DNA of 64,000 bases from JAVVHH01 sp963835135. Lineage in GTDB: Bacteria > Pseudomonadota > Alphaproteobacteria > Acetobacterales > Acetobacteraceae. The DNA is taken from contig CAWIEF010000003.1 in assembly GCA_963835135.1 (NCBI GenBank), positions 744,001-808,000 on the forward strand, in the 5' to 3' direction. The position numbers and the translations under genes are program-made. Numbering within the stretch: position 1 is the stretch's first letter; each line of letters starts with the position of its first letter. Below the pieces are notes generated by a model. It was not told where the DNA came from and made no database searches. It worked only from the letters and a program-made list of their open reading frames with translations. This document shows, piece by piece, positions 8,832 to 16,775 of the stretch.

Positions 8832-10451
8832 CTACCCCGCGGCCGCAACGGCCTTGCCGCCACTCAACCGCCAGATCCGGTCGAGCCGCTCGACCCCCGT
8901 GAGTCGATGCACGATCAGGATCACGGTGCGCCCCTCGGCAACGTCGTTGAGCGTGGTGAGGAAGGCGCGTTCGGCGGCCGGGTCCAGCCCGGTCGCGGGC
9001 TCGTCGAGCAGCAGGATCGGCGCGTCCGCCAGAAGCGTGCGGGCGAGCGCCACCCGCCGCGCCTGTCCGCCCGACAACCCGGCCCCGCCGGCGCCGAGCC
9101 AAGTGTCGAGCCCATCCGGCAAGCCACGCACCACGTCGGCGACCGCCGCGGCTTCGAGCGCGCGCCATAGCGCGTCGTCGCCCGCAGCTGGCCTGCTCAG
9201 GGTGAGGTTGGCCCGGATGGTGTCCTCGAACAGCGTCGTCGCTTGCGAGAGCCAGGCGATGGAGGCGTGCACATCGGCGGAGGCGAGGTCGGCGACGTCG
9301 ACGCCGCCCAGCATCACCCGCCCGCTGCCGGGCGCCACGACGCGGAGCGCGAGGGCGGCCAGGGTGGACTTACCGGCCCCCGAGGGGCCGAGGATGGCGA
9401 CGCGGGAGCCCTGCGGAATGTCGAGCGACAATCCCTGCAACAGCGGCGGCCGGCCCGGGTAGCCGAACATGATATTGTCGAAACGCAGCCCGTGGCCGGC
9501 GGGTAGGGCCGCCGGCGTGCACGGTTCCGGCACGGCCGGCCGGGTGCTGGCCGCCGCAACGATCCGATGCGCCGCAGCGTTCGCCAGACCGAGCAGGACG
9601 CCGGCGCGCGGCATGATCGCCACGGCCTCGAACACGGCCAGAGTGAGCATGATCGCCGGCAACAGGCGCTGCGGCGGCAGCCCGGCCACGAGAACCAGCA
9701 GCACGGCGAGCTGGCCACAGACGACGGCGGACGCCTGGACGGCCGCGCCGCGCCGGGCCAATTGCCGCTGAGCACGCAACAGCGCGGCCTCTCGCGACTG
9801 CACCGAGGCGAGCATCCGGCCCTCCGCCCCAAACGCCCGCACCTCGCGCAAACCGGTCACCGCGTCGAGCGCCGCAACGCGCAGGCCGGCGCCGGCCTGC
9901 GTCAGCCGCATCCCCAGTCCCTGGGCGGCCCGAGCTGCCAGGACCGGCAGCACGATCGAGACGGTCAGCAGCAACGTCGCCAGCAGCAGCATCGGGAAGG
10001 GACCCGCCGGCAGCATGGCCCACATCAGCATGGGCAGGAGCGCCACGACGGCGATGGCGGGAATGACGATGCGGATGTAGAGGCCGTCCAGCGCTTGGAC
10101 GTCGTCGACGAGCCGGGCGAGCGCGTCGCCCGAACGCAGGGCTCCAAGGCCACCCAGCGACGACCGGGCCACCTGCCGGAAGAACCAGACGCGCAGCCGC
10201 GACAGCGAGCGGAACGTGGCCCGGTGCGTCAGCATGCGTTCCGCATACCGCAGCACCACCCGTCCGGCTCCCGAAAGCCGCAGCGACCAGAGCAGCACCA
10301 AGCCGCCGAGCGCGGCCGGGACGATCGCCCGCCCCGCGGTCATCGCGAGCGCCGCGCCGGCGCCGACGCAGAGAAGGGACACGAGGGCGCCGGAGGCCAG
10401 CAGCGCCGCCTCCGGACGCCACAGCCCGACCACTCGCCGCAGCGGGCTCAT
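8832..10451 (-). CDS. cydC: Thiol reductant ABC exporter subunit CydC
   Basis: A 539-aa ABC exporter half with a six-helix transmembrane domain (residues 1-300) and a C-terminal ATPase: Walker A GPSGAGKSTLAAL, signature LSGGQARRVALARTLL and Walker B ILLLDEPATGLD. With CydD it exports cysteine/glutathione to the periplasm, supporting cytochrome bd and c assembly. The start ATG overlaps the cydD stop by 4 bp (ATGA). The CydC identity comes from the pairing and from GAALAMTAGRAIVPAALGG-like N-terminal features. No cydAB genes lie in the window. Confidence 0.9.
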   Translation of the reverse strand: MSPLRRVVGLWRPEAALLASGALVSLLCVGAGAALAMTAGRAIVPAALGGLVLLWSLRLSGAGRVVLRYAERMLTHRATFRSLSRLRVWFFRQVARSSLGGLGALRSGDALARLVDDVQALDGLYIRIVIPAIAVVALLPMLMWAMLPAGPFPMLLLATLLLTVSIVLPVLAARAAQGLGMRLTQAGAGLRVAALDAVTGLREVRAFGAEGRMLASVQSREAALLRAQRQLARRGAAVQASAVVCGQLAVLLVLVAGLPPQRLLPAIMLTLAVFEAVAIMPRAGVLLGLANAAAHRIVAAASTRPAVPEPCTPAALPAGHGLRFDNIMFGYPGRPPLLQGLSLDIPQGSRVAILGPSGAGKSTLAALALRVVAPGSGRVMLGGVDVADLASADVHASIAWLSQATTLFEDTIRANLTLSRPAAGDDALWRALEAAAVADVVRGLPDGLDTWLGAGGAGLSGGQARRVALARTLLADAPILLLDEPATGLDPAAERAFLTTLNDVAEGRTVILIVHRLTGVERLDRIWRLSGGKAVAAAG

Positions 10452-12130
10452 GCGGCGCCGGCTCGCTGGCCCTGCACCTCGGCGAGCACGATGCGACGGC
10501 CAGCGAAGCTCTGCGCCGCGCTGGCATGACTGGCCAGCAATACGGTGCGGCCCAGCGTCAGCCGCTTGAGGCTGTCGAGCACGTCCGCCTCGGTGGCGGG
10601 GTCGAGATGCGCGGTGGGTTCGTCGAGTAGCAGCAGCGGGGCGTCGCGCACGAAGGCGCGGGCGATCGCGACGCGTTGCGCCTGGCCACCGGAGAGGCCG
10701 TAGCCATCCTCGCCGATGATGGTCTCGAGCCCGTGCGGAAGAGAGTGCAGCAAGGGGCCGAGGCCGGCGGCGCGGGCGGCCTCGGTAATGTCGTCATCGG
10801 TGGCGTCGTCGCGGCCGAAGCGGATGTTGTCGCGTAGGCTGGCCGCGAACAGCACGGGGCGCTGCCCGATCCAGGCGGTCATGCGCGCCAGGGCCGGCGC
10901 TGTGATGGTCGAGAGGTCAGCGCCGTTCAGCGTAATGCGGCCTTGCTCCGGACGCAGGAAGCCAAGCAGCAACTCAATGACGGTCGTCTTGCCCGAGCCG
11001 GACGGCCCAACCAGGATCGCCGTCTCGCCGGCCGGAACACGGAAGCTGAGTTCGGCCAATGCCGGACCGCGGGCCGGGTCGCGGGTCACGGTAACGTTCT
11101 CGAATGCGACCGAGACGCCCGTCGCGTGGACCGTGCGGACCGGCGCGGCACCCTGCGGCAACGCGGCGGCCATCGAGGCGGCCGACAGTTCTGATGCGGC
11201 CTCGCTGGCATGCACGCGATCCTGGTAGCCGGCGGCGAAGGCCCGGAGCGGGGCAAAGAACTCGGCGACCAGCAGCAACGGAAACACTGCGGCGGCCGGG
11301 TCGGTCAACGCGCCAGCCCGTTCGGCGCCCGCGAAGCGAATGGCGAGCAGGATGAGCGCGGTGACGGCGGCGACGTCGAGTGCTGCCGATGAAAGGAACG
11401 CGACCCGGAGGACGCGCATGGTCCGCCGGGACAGTTCCGCGGCGGCCGCCTCGAGCCGGCTCGCTTCGGCATCGGCCTGTCCGGCCAGGACGATCGTGGC
11501 GATGCCGCGGACCCGGTCGAGGAACCGTGCCTGCAGCCGCGCCATGGCGACGAACTGTCCGCGGGAGGCTTGCGCGGCGCCGATTCCCGCGATTGCCATG
11601 CCGACCGGGACCAGCAGCCCGGCGACGATCAGCATGGCGGCGGCGAGAGGATCGACGCTCAGCACGGCCAAGGCCACGAGCGCCGGTCCGCCGATGGCGA
11701 GCGCAGCGGCAGGCAGCCAACGCCCGAAATAGCCGTCCAACGCTTCGATATGGTCGATCGCCAGCGCGCTCAGCACGCCCGGCGAGATCCGGCTCGTCTC
11801 GGCTGGGCCGCCCGAGAACAGGCCGACGAACAGGGCCGTGCGCAGGCGGCGCCGGGCTGCCGCTCCGGTCTCAAAGCCGAGCCGCTCCATGACATAGGCG
11901 ATCGCGCCCCGCCCGACCGCGCAGATGCCGAACAGCGTCGCCCAAAGCTGCCACTGCCGGTCGACACCGCCGAGTGCGGGCGCCAGCAGGCGGGCGATGC
12001 ACCAGGCCTGCCCGACGGCGGCGAGCGTTCCAAACAGCCCAAGAGCCACCATACGCAGATGGCTTCTTCGCGCAGGCCGCGCCTGTGCGGCCAGCCAGCG
12101 CTGGCCCTCCGATTTGGCCCGGCCGGCCAT
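10448..12130 (-). CDS. cydD: Thiol reductant ABC exporter subunit CydD
   Basis: A 560-aa partner of CydC. The transmembrane domain begins near residue 25 and includes the CydD-like start QAWCIARLLAPALGG. The nucleotide-binding domain has Walker A VGPSGSGKTTVIELLLG, signature LSGGQAQRVAIARAF and Walker B LLLLDEPTAHLD. Domain order and length match the CydD family. It starts 10 bp after the amidohydrolase stop and overlaps cydC, so all five genes of this strand form one likely transcript. The inner membrane is the expected location. Confidence 0.9.
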   Translation of the reverse strand: MAGRAKSEGQRWLAAQARPARRSHLRMVALGLFGTLAAVGQAWCIARLLAPALGGVDRQWQLWATLFGICAVGRGAIAYVMERLGFETGAAARRRLRTALFVGLFSGGPAETSRISPGVLSALAIDHIEALDGYFGRWLPAAALAIGGPALVALAVLSVDPLAAAMLIVAGLLVPVGMAIAGIGAAQASRGQFVAMARLQARFLDRVRGIATIVLAGQADAEASRLEAAAAELSRRTMRVLRVAFLSSAALDVAAVTALILLAIRFAGAERAGALTDPAAAVFPLLLVAEFFAPLRAFAAGYQDRVHASEAASELSAASMAAALPQGAAPVRTVHATGVSVAFENVTVTRDPARGPALAELSFRVPAGETAILVGPSGSGKTTVIELLLGFLRPEQGRITLNGADLSTITAPALARMTAWIGQRPVLFAASLRDNIRFGRDDATDDDITEAARAAGLGPLLHSLPHGLETIIGEDGYGLSGGQAQRVAIARAFVRDAPLLLLDEPTAHLDPATEADVLDSLKRLTLGRTVLLASHASAAQSFAGRRIVLAEVQGQRAGAA

Positions 12131-12140
12131 GGACCGCGAC

Positions 12141-13286
12141 CTACTCCACCAGCGCGCGGCGCGCAGTGGCGGCGAGCCAGCCGGACGCGACCGGCAGGAT
12201 CTCGTCGTTGAAATCGTACCCCGGCGTATGCAGCTCCCGTCCGGGCCCGGTCACGCCGTTGCCGATCCAGGCGAACGCTCCCGGGCGTTCGGCGAGATAC
12301 CACCCGAAATCCTCGCTCGCCATGGTCGGCGGCAGATCGCGGCGGCCAATTGCGCCGATGTCGGCCACGCTTCGCGCGGCGATCTCGGCCTCGGCGGCCG
12401 AGTTGATCGTCGCCGAAACGCCGCGCCTGATCTCGACGCTGCACTTGACATCGAGCATGCGGCCGACTCCATCGACCACGCGGCGGATGGCCTCCTCGAT
12501 CAAGTTGCCGGACGCGTCGGTAAAGTAGCGCAACGTGCCAGCCAGGGAGACCCGGTCCGGTATCTGGTTGGAAGCGACGCCGCCATGGATCATGCAGATC
12601 GAGACCACCCCGCTGTCGACGGGGTTGACGGTGCGCGAGACGATGGACTGCAGCCCGACGAGCACATGTCCGGCCGCGAGGACCGGATCGCGGGTCAGAT
12701 GCGGGATGGCGGCGTGCCCGGCCTGGCCCTCGATCTCGATCTGGATGCGGCCGCCGGCCGCCATGACGGGGCCATGGTGCACCATCACGGTGCCGGCTTC
12801 GAGCCCGGGCCAGTTGTGGTAACCGAAGATGCGCTCCATCGGAAAACGGTCGAACAGGCCGTCGGCGATCATCGAGCGCGCGCCACCATACCCTTCCTCG
12901 GCCGGCTGGAACACGAAGCGGATCGTGCCTGTCCAGTCGGGGTTGCCGCTCAGCAGAGCGGCTGCCCCCAGCAGGCTTGCGGTATGGCCGTCATGGCCGC
13001 AGGCGTGCATGACACCCGGGTTGAGCGACGCGTGAGAGACGCCGCTCGTTTCCTGGATCGGCAGCGCGTCCATGTCGGCGCGCAGGCCGACGCTGCGGTT
13101 GGACTGGCCACGGCTCAAGGTCGCGACGACCCCATGGCCGCCCACGCCGCTCTCGAAAGGGATCCCCATTTCGCGCAGCCGATCGCAGACGAACGCGGCG
13201 GTGTGTTGCTCCTGCAGCGACACCTCGGGATGTTGGTGCAGATGCCGCCGCCACTGCGTCGCACGGCTGAGCAAGGCGCTATCCAT
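12141..13286 (-). CDS. M20 family amidohydrolase (hippurate hydrolase/N-acyl-amino acid type)
   Basis: A 381-aa metal-dependent amidohydrolase of peptidase family M20D. It shows the RRHLHQHPEVSLQE start, the metal-binding motif MHACGHDGHTASLLG, the FQPAEEGYGGARSMI motif with the catalytic Glu pair, a GYHNWP motif and a C-terminal TMASEDFGWYL. Family members cleave N-acyl or N-aryl amino acids such as hippurate or IAA-amino acids. The start at 13286 is chosen because GGAGGG precedes the ATG at good spacing. It is the first gene of the cydDC operon. The link to thiol export is only contextual; hydrolysis of cysteine conjugates would fit but is inference. Confidence 0.88.
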   Translation of the reverse strand: MDSALLSRATQWRRHLHQHPEVSLQEQHTAAFVCDRLREMGIPFESGVGGHGVVATLSRGQSNRSVGLRADMDALPIQETSGVSHASLNPGVMHACGHDGHTASLLGAAALLSGNPDWTGTIRFVFQPAEEGYGGARSMIADGLFDRFPMERIFGYHNWPGLEAGTVMVHHGPVMAAGGRIQIEIEGQAGHAAIPHLTRDPVLAAGHVLVGLQSIVSRTVNPVDSGVVSICMIHGGVASNQIPDRVSLAGTLRYFTDASGNLIEEAIRRVVDGVGRMLDVKCSVEIRRGVSATINSAAEAEIAARSVADIGAIGRRDLPPTMASEDFGWYLAERPGAFAWIGNGVTGPGRELHTPGYDFNDEILPVASGWLAATARRALVE

Positions 13287-13337
13287 GTATGACCCTCCAC
13301 GCCCCGATGTGCAGCGGGCGACCGATTTCCGCAAGGC

Positions 13338-13360
13338 CGGACGCCTTGAACGGGCGTCCG
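13338..13360 (-). terminator. Stem-loop after the histidine kinase gene
   Basis: Perfect 8-bp inverted repeat CGGACGCC/GGCGTCCG with a 7-nt loop, 13 bp beyond the stop of the histidine kinase and upstream of the amidohydrolase operon on the same strand. There is no clear T-tract, so it may be a weak or Rho-assisted terminator. Confidence 0.4.
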
Positions 13361-13372
13361 TAACCGACGCGC

Positions 13373-14428
13373 TTAGCTGCGCCGGTTACCTTCGAGCGTG
13401 GCCAACTCGGTCCGTTCGTGCCGGAGCTTCATGCGCAGGAGGTATCGCGTGCCGGCCTCCTGTTCGACGACCAGCGTCGCGCCGAGCTGGCGGGCGAAAC
13501 CGCGGATGAGCTGGATGCCGATCCCATCCCGAGTCCCGGCCTCCGTCTCGACCCGGCCGGCCGGGATGCCGATTCCGTCATCATGGATGTCGAGGCTCAC
13601 GTCGTCGCTCTCGGCCGTGAGCTTGATGGCGATCGTGCCCGGCCGGCCATCGGGGAAGCCGTACTTGATCGCGTTGGTGACCGCCTCGGTGACGATGAGG
13701 CTGAGGGGCACGGCTTGATCGCTCGTCATCTGCAACTCGGGCGCGTCGATGTCGAAGCGGATCCGTTCGTCACCGCCCTGTCCCATGGCCTGCAGCAACG
13801 GGCCGCACAGGTCGATGAGGAAGACGCGCATGTTGATCGTGTTGATCTCGCCATGCGCATAGAGGTGGCGATGGACGGTGGCCAGCGCCCGGACCCGGTC
13901 GCGGGCGGCCTGAAACTCGTTGCGGGCCTCCGGCACGCGGATGCGGCTGGCTTGCAGGTTCAGCAGGCTGGCGACGACCTGCAGGTTGTTCTTCACCCGA
14001 TGGTGGATCTCCTGCATGGCGAGTTCCTGCCGCTGGACGGCCTTCAACAGCTCGGTTTCCCGCCGGCTCAGCGCCAAGGTCGATTTCTTGAAGGAAAGCG
14101 CGACGGAGCGGAACTCGTGGGGTAGGCCACCAATGTCGTTGAGGTCGAACTTGTTTCCCGCCCGCCATTGATCGATGCCCTTGCCGAGACGCCTGAGCGG
14201 TGAGGCAACCAGCCGGTCCAGGCCGGCCACGGCGATAAACACACCCAGCATGGTCGCGAACGCGATCAGCGTGTAGCCGCGCTCCCGCGGCGCCCAGAAG
14301 CCCAGCAACACCACGAGGGGTAGCGCGGCGAATACGAACACCGTGCCAATCCGAACCCCAAGCACGTCGGTGAGGGAAGGCCGCTTGAACTGTATCGGCC
14401 CGGCCCGGACGGACCGGAAACGGCTCAC
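13373..14428 (-). CDS. HWE/HisKA_2-type sensor histidine kinase of the general stress response
   Basis: A 351-aa membrane histidine kinase. Two transmembrane segments (about residues 28-45 and 53-70) are followed by a HAMP-like linker. The HisKA_2 phospho-acceptor motif is EIHHRVKNNLQVVASLLNLQ near residues 136-155. The HWE-type ATPase has an N-box (LSLIVTEAVTNAIKYGFPDG) and a G-box (DDGIGIPAG). Kinases of this class phosphorylate PhyR. There is little room for a periplasmic sensor, so the signal may be membrane-borne or cytoplasmic. The GTG start overlaps the nepR stop by 4 bp, which supports a general stress response role. Confidence 0.88.
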   Translation of the reverse strand: MSRFRSVRAGPIQFKRPSLTDVLGVRIGTVFVFAALPLVVLLGFWAPRERGYTLIAFATMLGVFIAVAGLDRLVASPLRRLGKGIDQWRAGNKFDLNDIGGLPHEFRSVALSFKKSTLALSRRETELLKAVQRQELAMQEIHHRVKNNLQVVASLLNLQASRIRVPEARNEFQAARDRVRALATVHRHLYAHGEINTINMRVFLIDLCGPLLQAMGQGGDERIRFDIDAPELQMTSDQAVPLSLIVTEAVTNAIKYGFPDGRPGTIAIKLTAESDDVSLDIHDDGIGIPAGRVETEAGTRDGIGIQLIRGFARQLGATLVVEQEAGTRYLLRMKLRHERTELATLEGNRRS

Positions 14429-14613
14429 TTCTTCTTATCGCCCTGAAGGATCTTCAGCAGCTCGGGAGGAATTGGCTCGTTCATGACGTCATCGAAGATC
14501 TGGTGCAGTCCACGGTTGAGCCAATTGTCGAATGCAGCATCGGTCGACCTCGACTTTCCAGCTGGTTTGTCCGGCGGCGTTCCTTTCTCATCAGACATTC
14601 TGAAATTCTTCAT
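14425..14613 (-). CDS. nepR: NepR family anti-sigma factor
   Basis: A 62-aa protein with the canonical NepR core WLNRGLHQIFDDVMNEPIPP followed by ELLKILQ, which forms the two helices that bind EcfG and PhyR. NepR sequesters the EcfG sigma factor until phosphorylated PhyR displaces it. The first in-frame ATG (14613) is used; an internal ATG at 14598 is also possible. It lies downstream of the EcfG-like gene at 14691-15245, with a strong stem-loop in between, and overlaps the kinase gene. Confidence 0.93.
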   Translation of the reverse strand: MKNFRMSDEKGTPPDKPAGKSRSTDAAFDNWLNRGLHQIFDDVMNEPIPPELLKILQGDKKK

Positions 14614-14629
14614 ACAGATACGTCCAGCG

Positions 14630-14662
14630 AAAGATCGGCAGCCGTCCGGGCTGCCGATCTTT
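14630..14662 (-). terminator. Strong stem-loop between the EcfG-like gene and nepR
   Basis: Perfect 14-bp inverted repeat AAAGATCGGCAGCC/GGCTGCCGATCTTT with a 5-nt loop. On the minus strand it starts 28 bp after the sigma factor stop (14691) and ends 16 bp before the nepR ATG (14613). The stem ends in TTT. It looks like an intrinsic terminator or attenuator that would lower nepR-kinase expression relative to the sigma factor. No separate promoter fits between it and nepR. Confidence 0.7.
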
Positions 14663-14690
14663 CGACATCACTCCGCGATTAGCCCCACAT

Positions 14691-15245
14691 TCAAGCGCGC
14701 GCGGGCAGGCCGTGCTGCGCGAGCAGGGCCGGCCGAGGTGAGTGCACCGAATTCTTTTCCTTGGTCTCGCCCATCAGCCACGACTCCAGTTGGCGACGTG
14801 CGCGGAACACGCGGCTCTTCGCGGTGCCGACGGCGCAGCCGGTGGCTTCGGCCAGGTCTTCGTAGCTCATCCCATGGATGACCACCATGACCAGCGCCTC
14901 GCGTTGATCGGCGGGAAGGCGCGTCATTGCGGCGCCAAGCTCCTTGAGCGCGAGCCGGTCCTCGTGGGCCGCTTCGGTGGCGAACATGCTCGCCGGCACG
15001 TCGTCGATGTCGGTGGTGTCGCGGCGCTTGCGCAGGTTGGAGATGAAGCGGTTACGCAGGATCCGGTGCATCCAAGCCGCGAAATTCGTCCCGGGAATGA
15101 AGCTGTTGCTGGCCGACAACGCGTTGCAGACCGCATCTTGCACCAGGTCTTCGGCCGATGCCCGATTGCGGGTCAGGGCAAGTGCCTGAACGCGAAGCTT
15201 GGGCAGTATCGCGATGACTTGATCGTGAAATGCGAGGGTCGACAT
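14691..15245 (-). CDS. EcfG-like ECF sigma factor (paralogue 1)
   Basis: A 184-aa sigma-70 family protein. The region 2 helix has AEDLVQDAVCNALSASNSF and PGTNFAAWMHRILRNRFIS. Region 4 has LPADQREALVMVVIHGMSYE and the recognition-helix segment AVGTAKSRVFRARRQLESWL. The PGTN-AW and ILRNRF motifs are typical of the EcfG (ECF15) group that directs the alphaproteobacterial general stress response. AAGGAGA lies 5 nt before the ATG. A tail of about 22 residues after region 4 (ETKEKNSVHS...) is unusual. It sits just upstream of nepR on the same strand. Confidence 0.88.
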   Translation of the reverse strand: MSTLAFHDQVIAILPKLRVQALALTRNRASAEDLVQDAVCNALSASNSFIPGTNFAAWMHRILRNRFISNLRKRRDTTDIDDVPASMFATEAAHEDRLALKELGAAMTRLPADQREALVMVVIHGMSYEDLAEATGCAVGTAKSRVFRARRQLESWLMGETKEKNSVHSPRPALLAQHGLPARA

Positions 15246-15372
15246 CGGGTCTCCTTTTAGTCCTGTAGCCGATCAATGACTGGGATTTGGAAAGCGTTGC
15301 ATCGCGAGCGTCACTAAACCGTGAGGACCCTACTGGCTCTCGATTATGCGATTGCTCCGTTTCATCTCTTGG

Positions 15373-15939
15373 TTAGGTATCGGTCGCAGGATGCACCGTC
15401 TCAATTCCACCATCAGCGCGACGCATGGCGTCGGACAACGCCGTGCGCGCCCGGGATACCCGGGCCTTGATCGTTCCGACCGGGACAGCGCAGACGCGTG
15501 CCGCCTCCTCGTAGGTCATCTCCTGCGCGCCGATCAGGATCAGCGCCTCGCGCATCAACGGCGGCAACGTCCAGATCAGGCTGTCCAGGTCCCGTACCGC
15601 AGCCCGCGCCTCGGCCTCGGGGCGTTCGGACCCGCCGTTCGGACGCTGACCTTGCATGACGATCGTCTCGCGCTTGCGGCGCCGCGCGCCCTCGTAGAAC
15701 GTGTTTCGCACGATCGTGAAGAGCCACGCCTTCAGGTTGGTGCCCGGCTCGAACTGCTCCAACGCACTCAGCGCGCGCACCAAAGCGTCCTGCACGAGGT
15801 CGTCGGCCGCGGCTCGGTCACGCACAAGGAAGCGCGCGAAGCCCCGCAGGTCGGGCAGCAGCGCGATGATGGCCTGCCGCAACTGATGTTCTGCGTCCAA
15901 GGTGTGTCCGGGCCCGTGGTGACGCACATCATCGTTCAT
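15373..15939 (-). CDS. EcfG-like ECF sigma factor (paralogue 2)
   Basis: A 188-aa sigma factor. Region 2 has ADDLVQDALVRALSALEQF and PGTNLKAWLFTIVRNTFYE, a very good EcfG signature. Region 4 has LPPLMREALILIGAQEMTYE and PVGTIKARVSRARTALSDAM. The start at 15939 is chosen to avoid overlap with the divergent phyR; an upstream ATG at 16014 would lie inside phyR. Only 14 bp separate this start from the phyR start. It resembles classical EcfG slightly more than paralogue 1 does, but which one pairs with NepR cannot be decided here. The ends are unambiguous; the start is fairly sure. Confidence 0.88.
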   Translation of the reverse strand: MNDDVRHHGPGHTLDAEHQLRQAIIALLPDLRGFARFLVRDRAAADDLVQDALVRALSALEQFEPGTNLKAWLFTIVRNTFYEGARRRKRETIVMQGQRPNGGSERPEAEARAAVRDLDSLIWTLPPLMREALILIGAQEMTYEEAARVCAVPVGTIKARVSRARTALSDAMRRADGGIETVHPATDT

Positions 15940-15953
15940 AACGAGGACATTCC

Positions 15954-16700
15954 ATGAGTAGCTTGCGTCGCGAGGATCTGATCCGCGCGCTCCCATACGC
16001 CCGCCGCTATGCACGCGCGTTGACCGGGAGCCAACCCCGGGGAGATAGCCTGGTTGCGGAGAGCCTGCGTGAAATGCTGGACAGCGAGGAGGCGGGCGAC
16101 AACGCCCAATTCGGCCTTTACCGCTCGGTCACGCGCCGGTTCGACAAGTCCGCTTCGGCCGCGAGTCCGTTCGTCATCGGCCACCTCTCGCCCACGCAGA
16201 GGCAATTGCTGCTGCTGACCTCCCTCGAGGAGCTGCCCGTCGCTTCGGCGGCTGCCGTGCTCGGCCTGCCTCTGCCCGACGCGGAGACGCAACTGATCGA
16301 CGCGCGTGATCATCTGCGCGCCGGAGCGGCGACCGACGTGCTCATCATCGAGGACGAGCCGGTCATCGCGATGGACATCGAGGAACTCGTGCAGAGCTGC
16401 GGCCATAACGTCGTCGGCGTGGCTGCCAGCGAGGCCGAGGCGGTCGAGATCGCCGAGCGGACGCGACCCGGGCTGATCCTCGCGGACATCAATCTCGGCA
16501 TCGGCGGCGACGGCACCACGGCGGTGAGCCGGATCATGCGCCACCACTATGCGCCGGTCATCTTCGTGACCGCGTATCCGGAACGGCTATTGACCGGCGA
16601 AGCGCTCGAGCCAGCGTTTGTGATCACCAAGCCGTTCGAGCCGATGACGCTTGCGATCGCGACTTATCAAGCAGTTACGGGCGGCGTTCAATTCGATTGA
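15954..16700 (+). CDS. phyR: PhyR general stress response anti-anti-sigma response regulator
   Basis: A 248-aa protein with an N-terminal EcfG-like sigma mimic domain (about residues 1-120: ALPYARRYARALTGSQPRGD, LEELPVASAAAVLGLP). The C-terminal receiver domain (about 128-245) has acidic pocket IIEDEP, the phospho-acceptor Asp in ILADINLG (about D178), Thr in VTAYPE and Lys in ITKPFE. Once phosphorylated, PhyR binds NepR and frees EcfG. The GAGGA Shine-Dalgarno sequence upstream supports the ATG at 15954. It diverges from the EcfG-like gene and lies 75 bp before the glucan/trehalose operon. Confidence 0.95.
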   Translation: MSSLRREDLIRALPYARRYARALTGSQPRGDSLVAESLREMLDSEEAGDNAQFGLYRSVTRRFDKSASAASPFVIGHLSPTQRQLLLLTSLEELPVASAAAVLGLPLPDAETQLIDARDHLRAGAATDVLIIEDEPVIAMDIEELVQSCGHNVVGVAASEAEAVEIAERTRPGLILADINLGIGGDGTTAVSRIMRHHYAPVIFVTAYPERLLTGEALEPAFVITKPFEPMTLAIATYQAVTGGVQFD

Positions 16701-16775
16701 GCGCAGTGCGGCATTGCAGCTAGCAACCCGGCAGCCCGCGCCGCATTCTAGCCATAATCGACCGGGGTAGACGTA

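Noticed and set aside
15289..15320. Possible EcfG promoter (GGAAA followed by CGTC)
   Set aside because: It does not match GGAAC-N16/17-CGTT and points away from both sigma genes.
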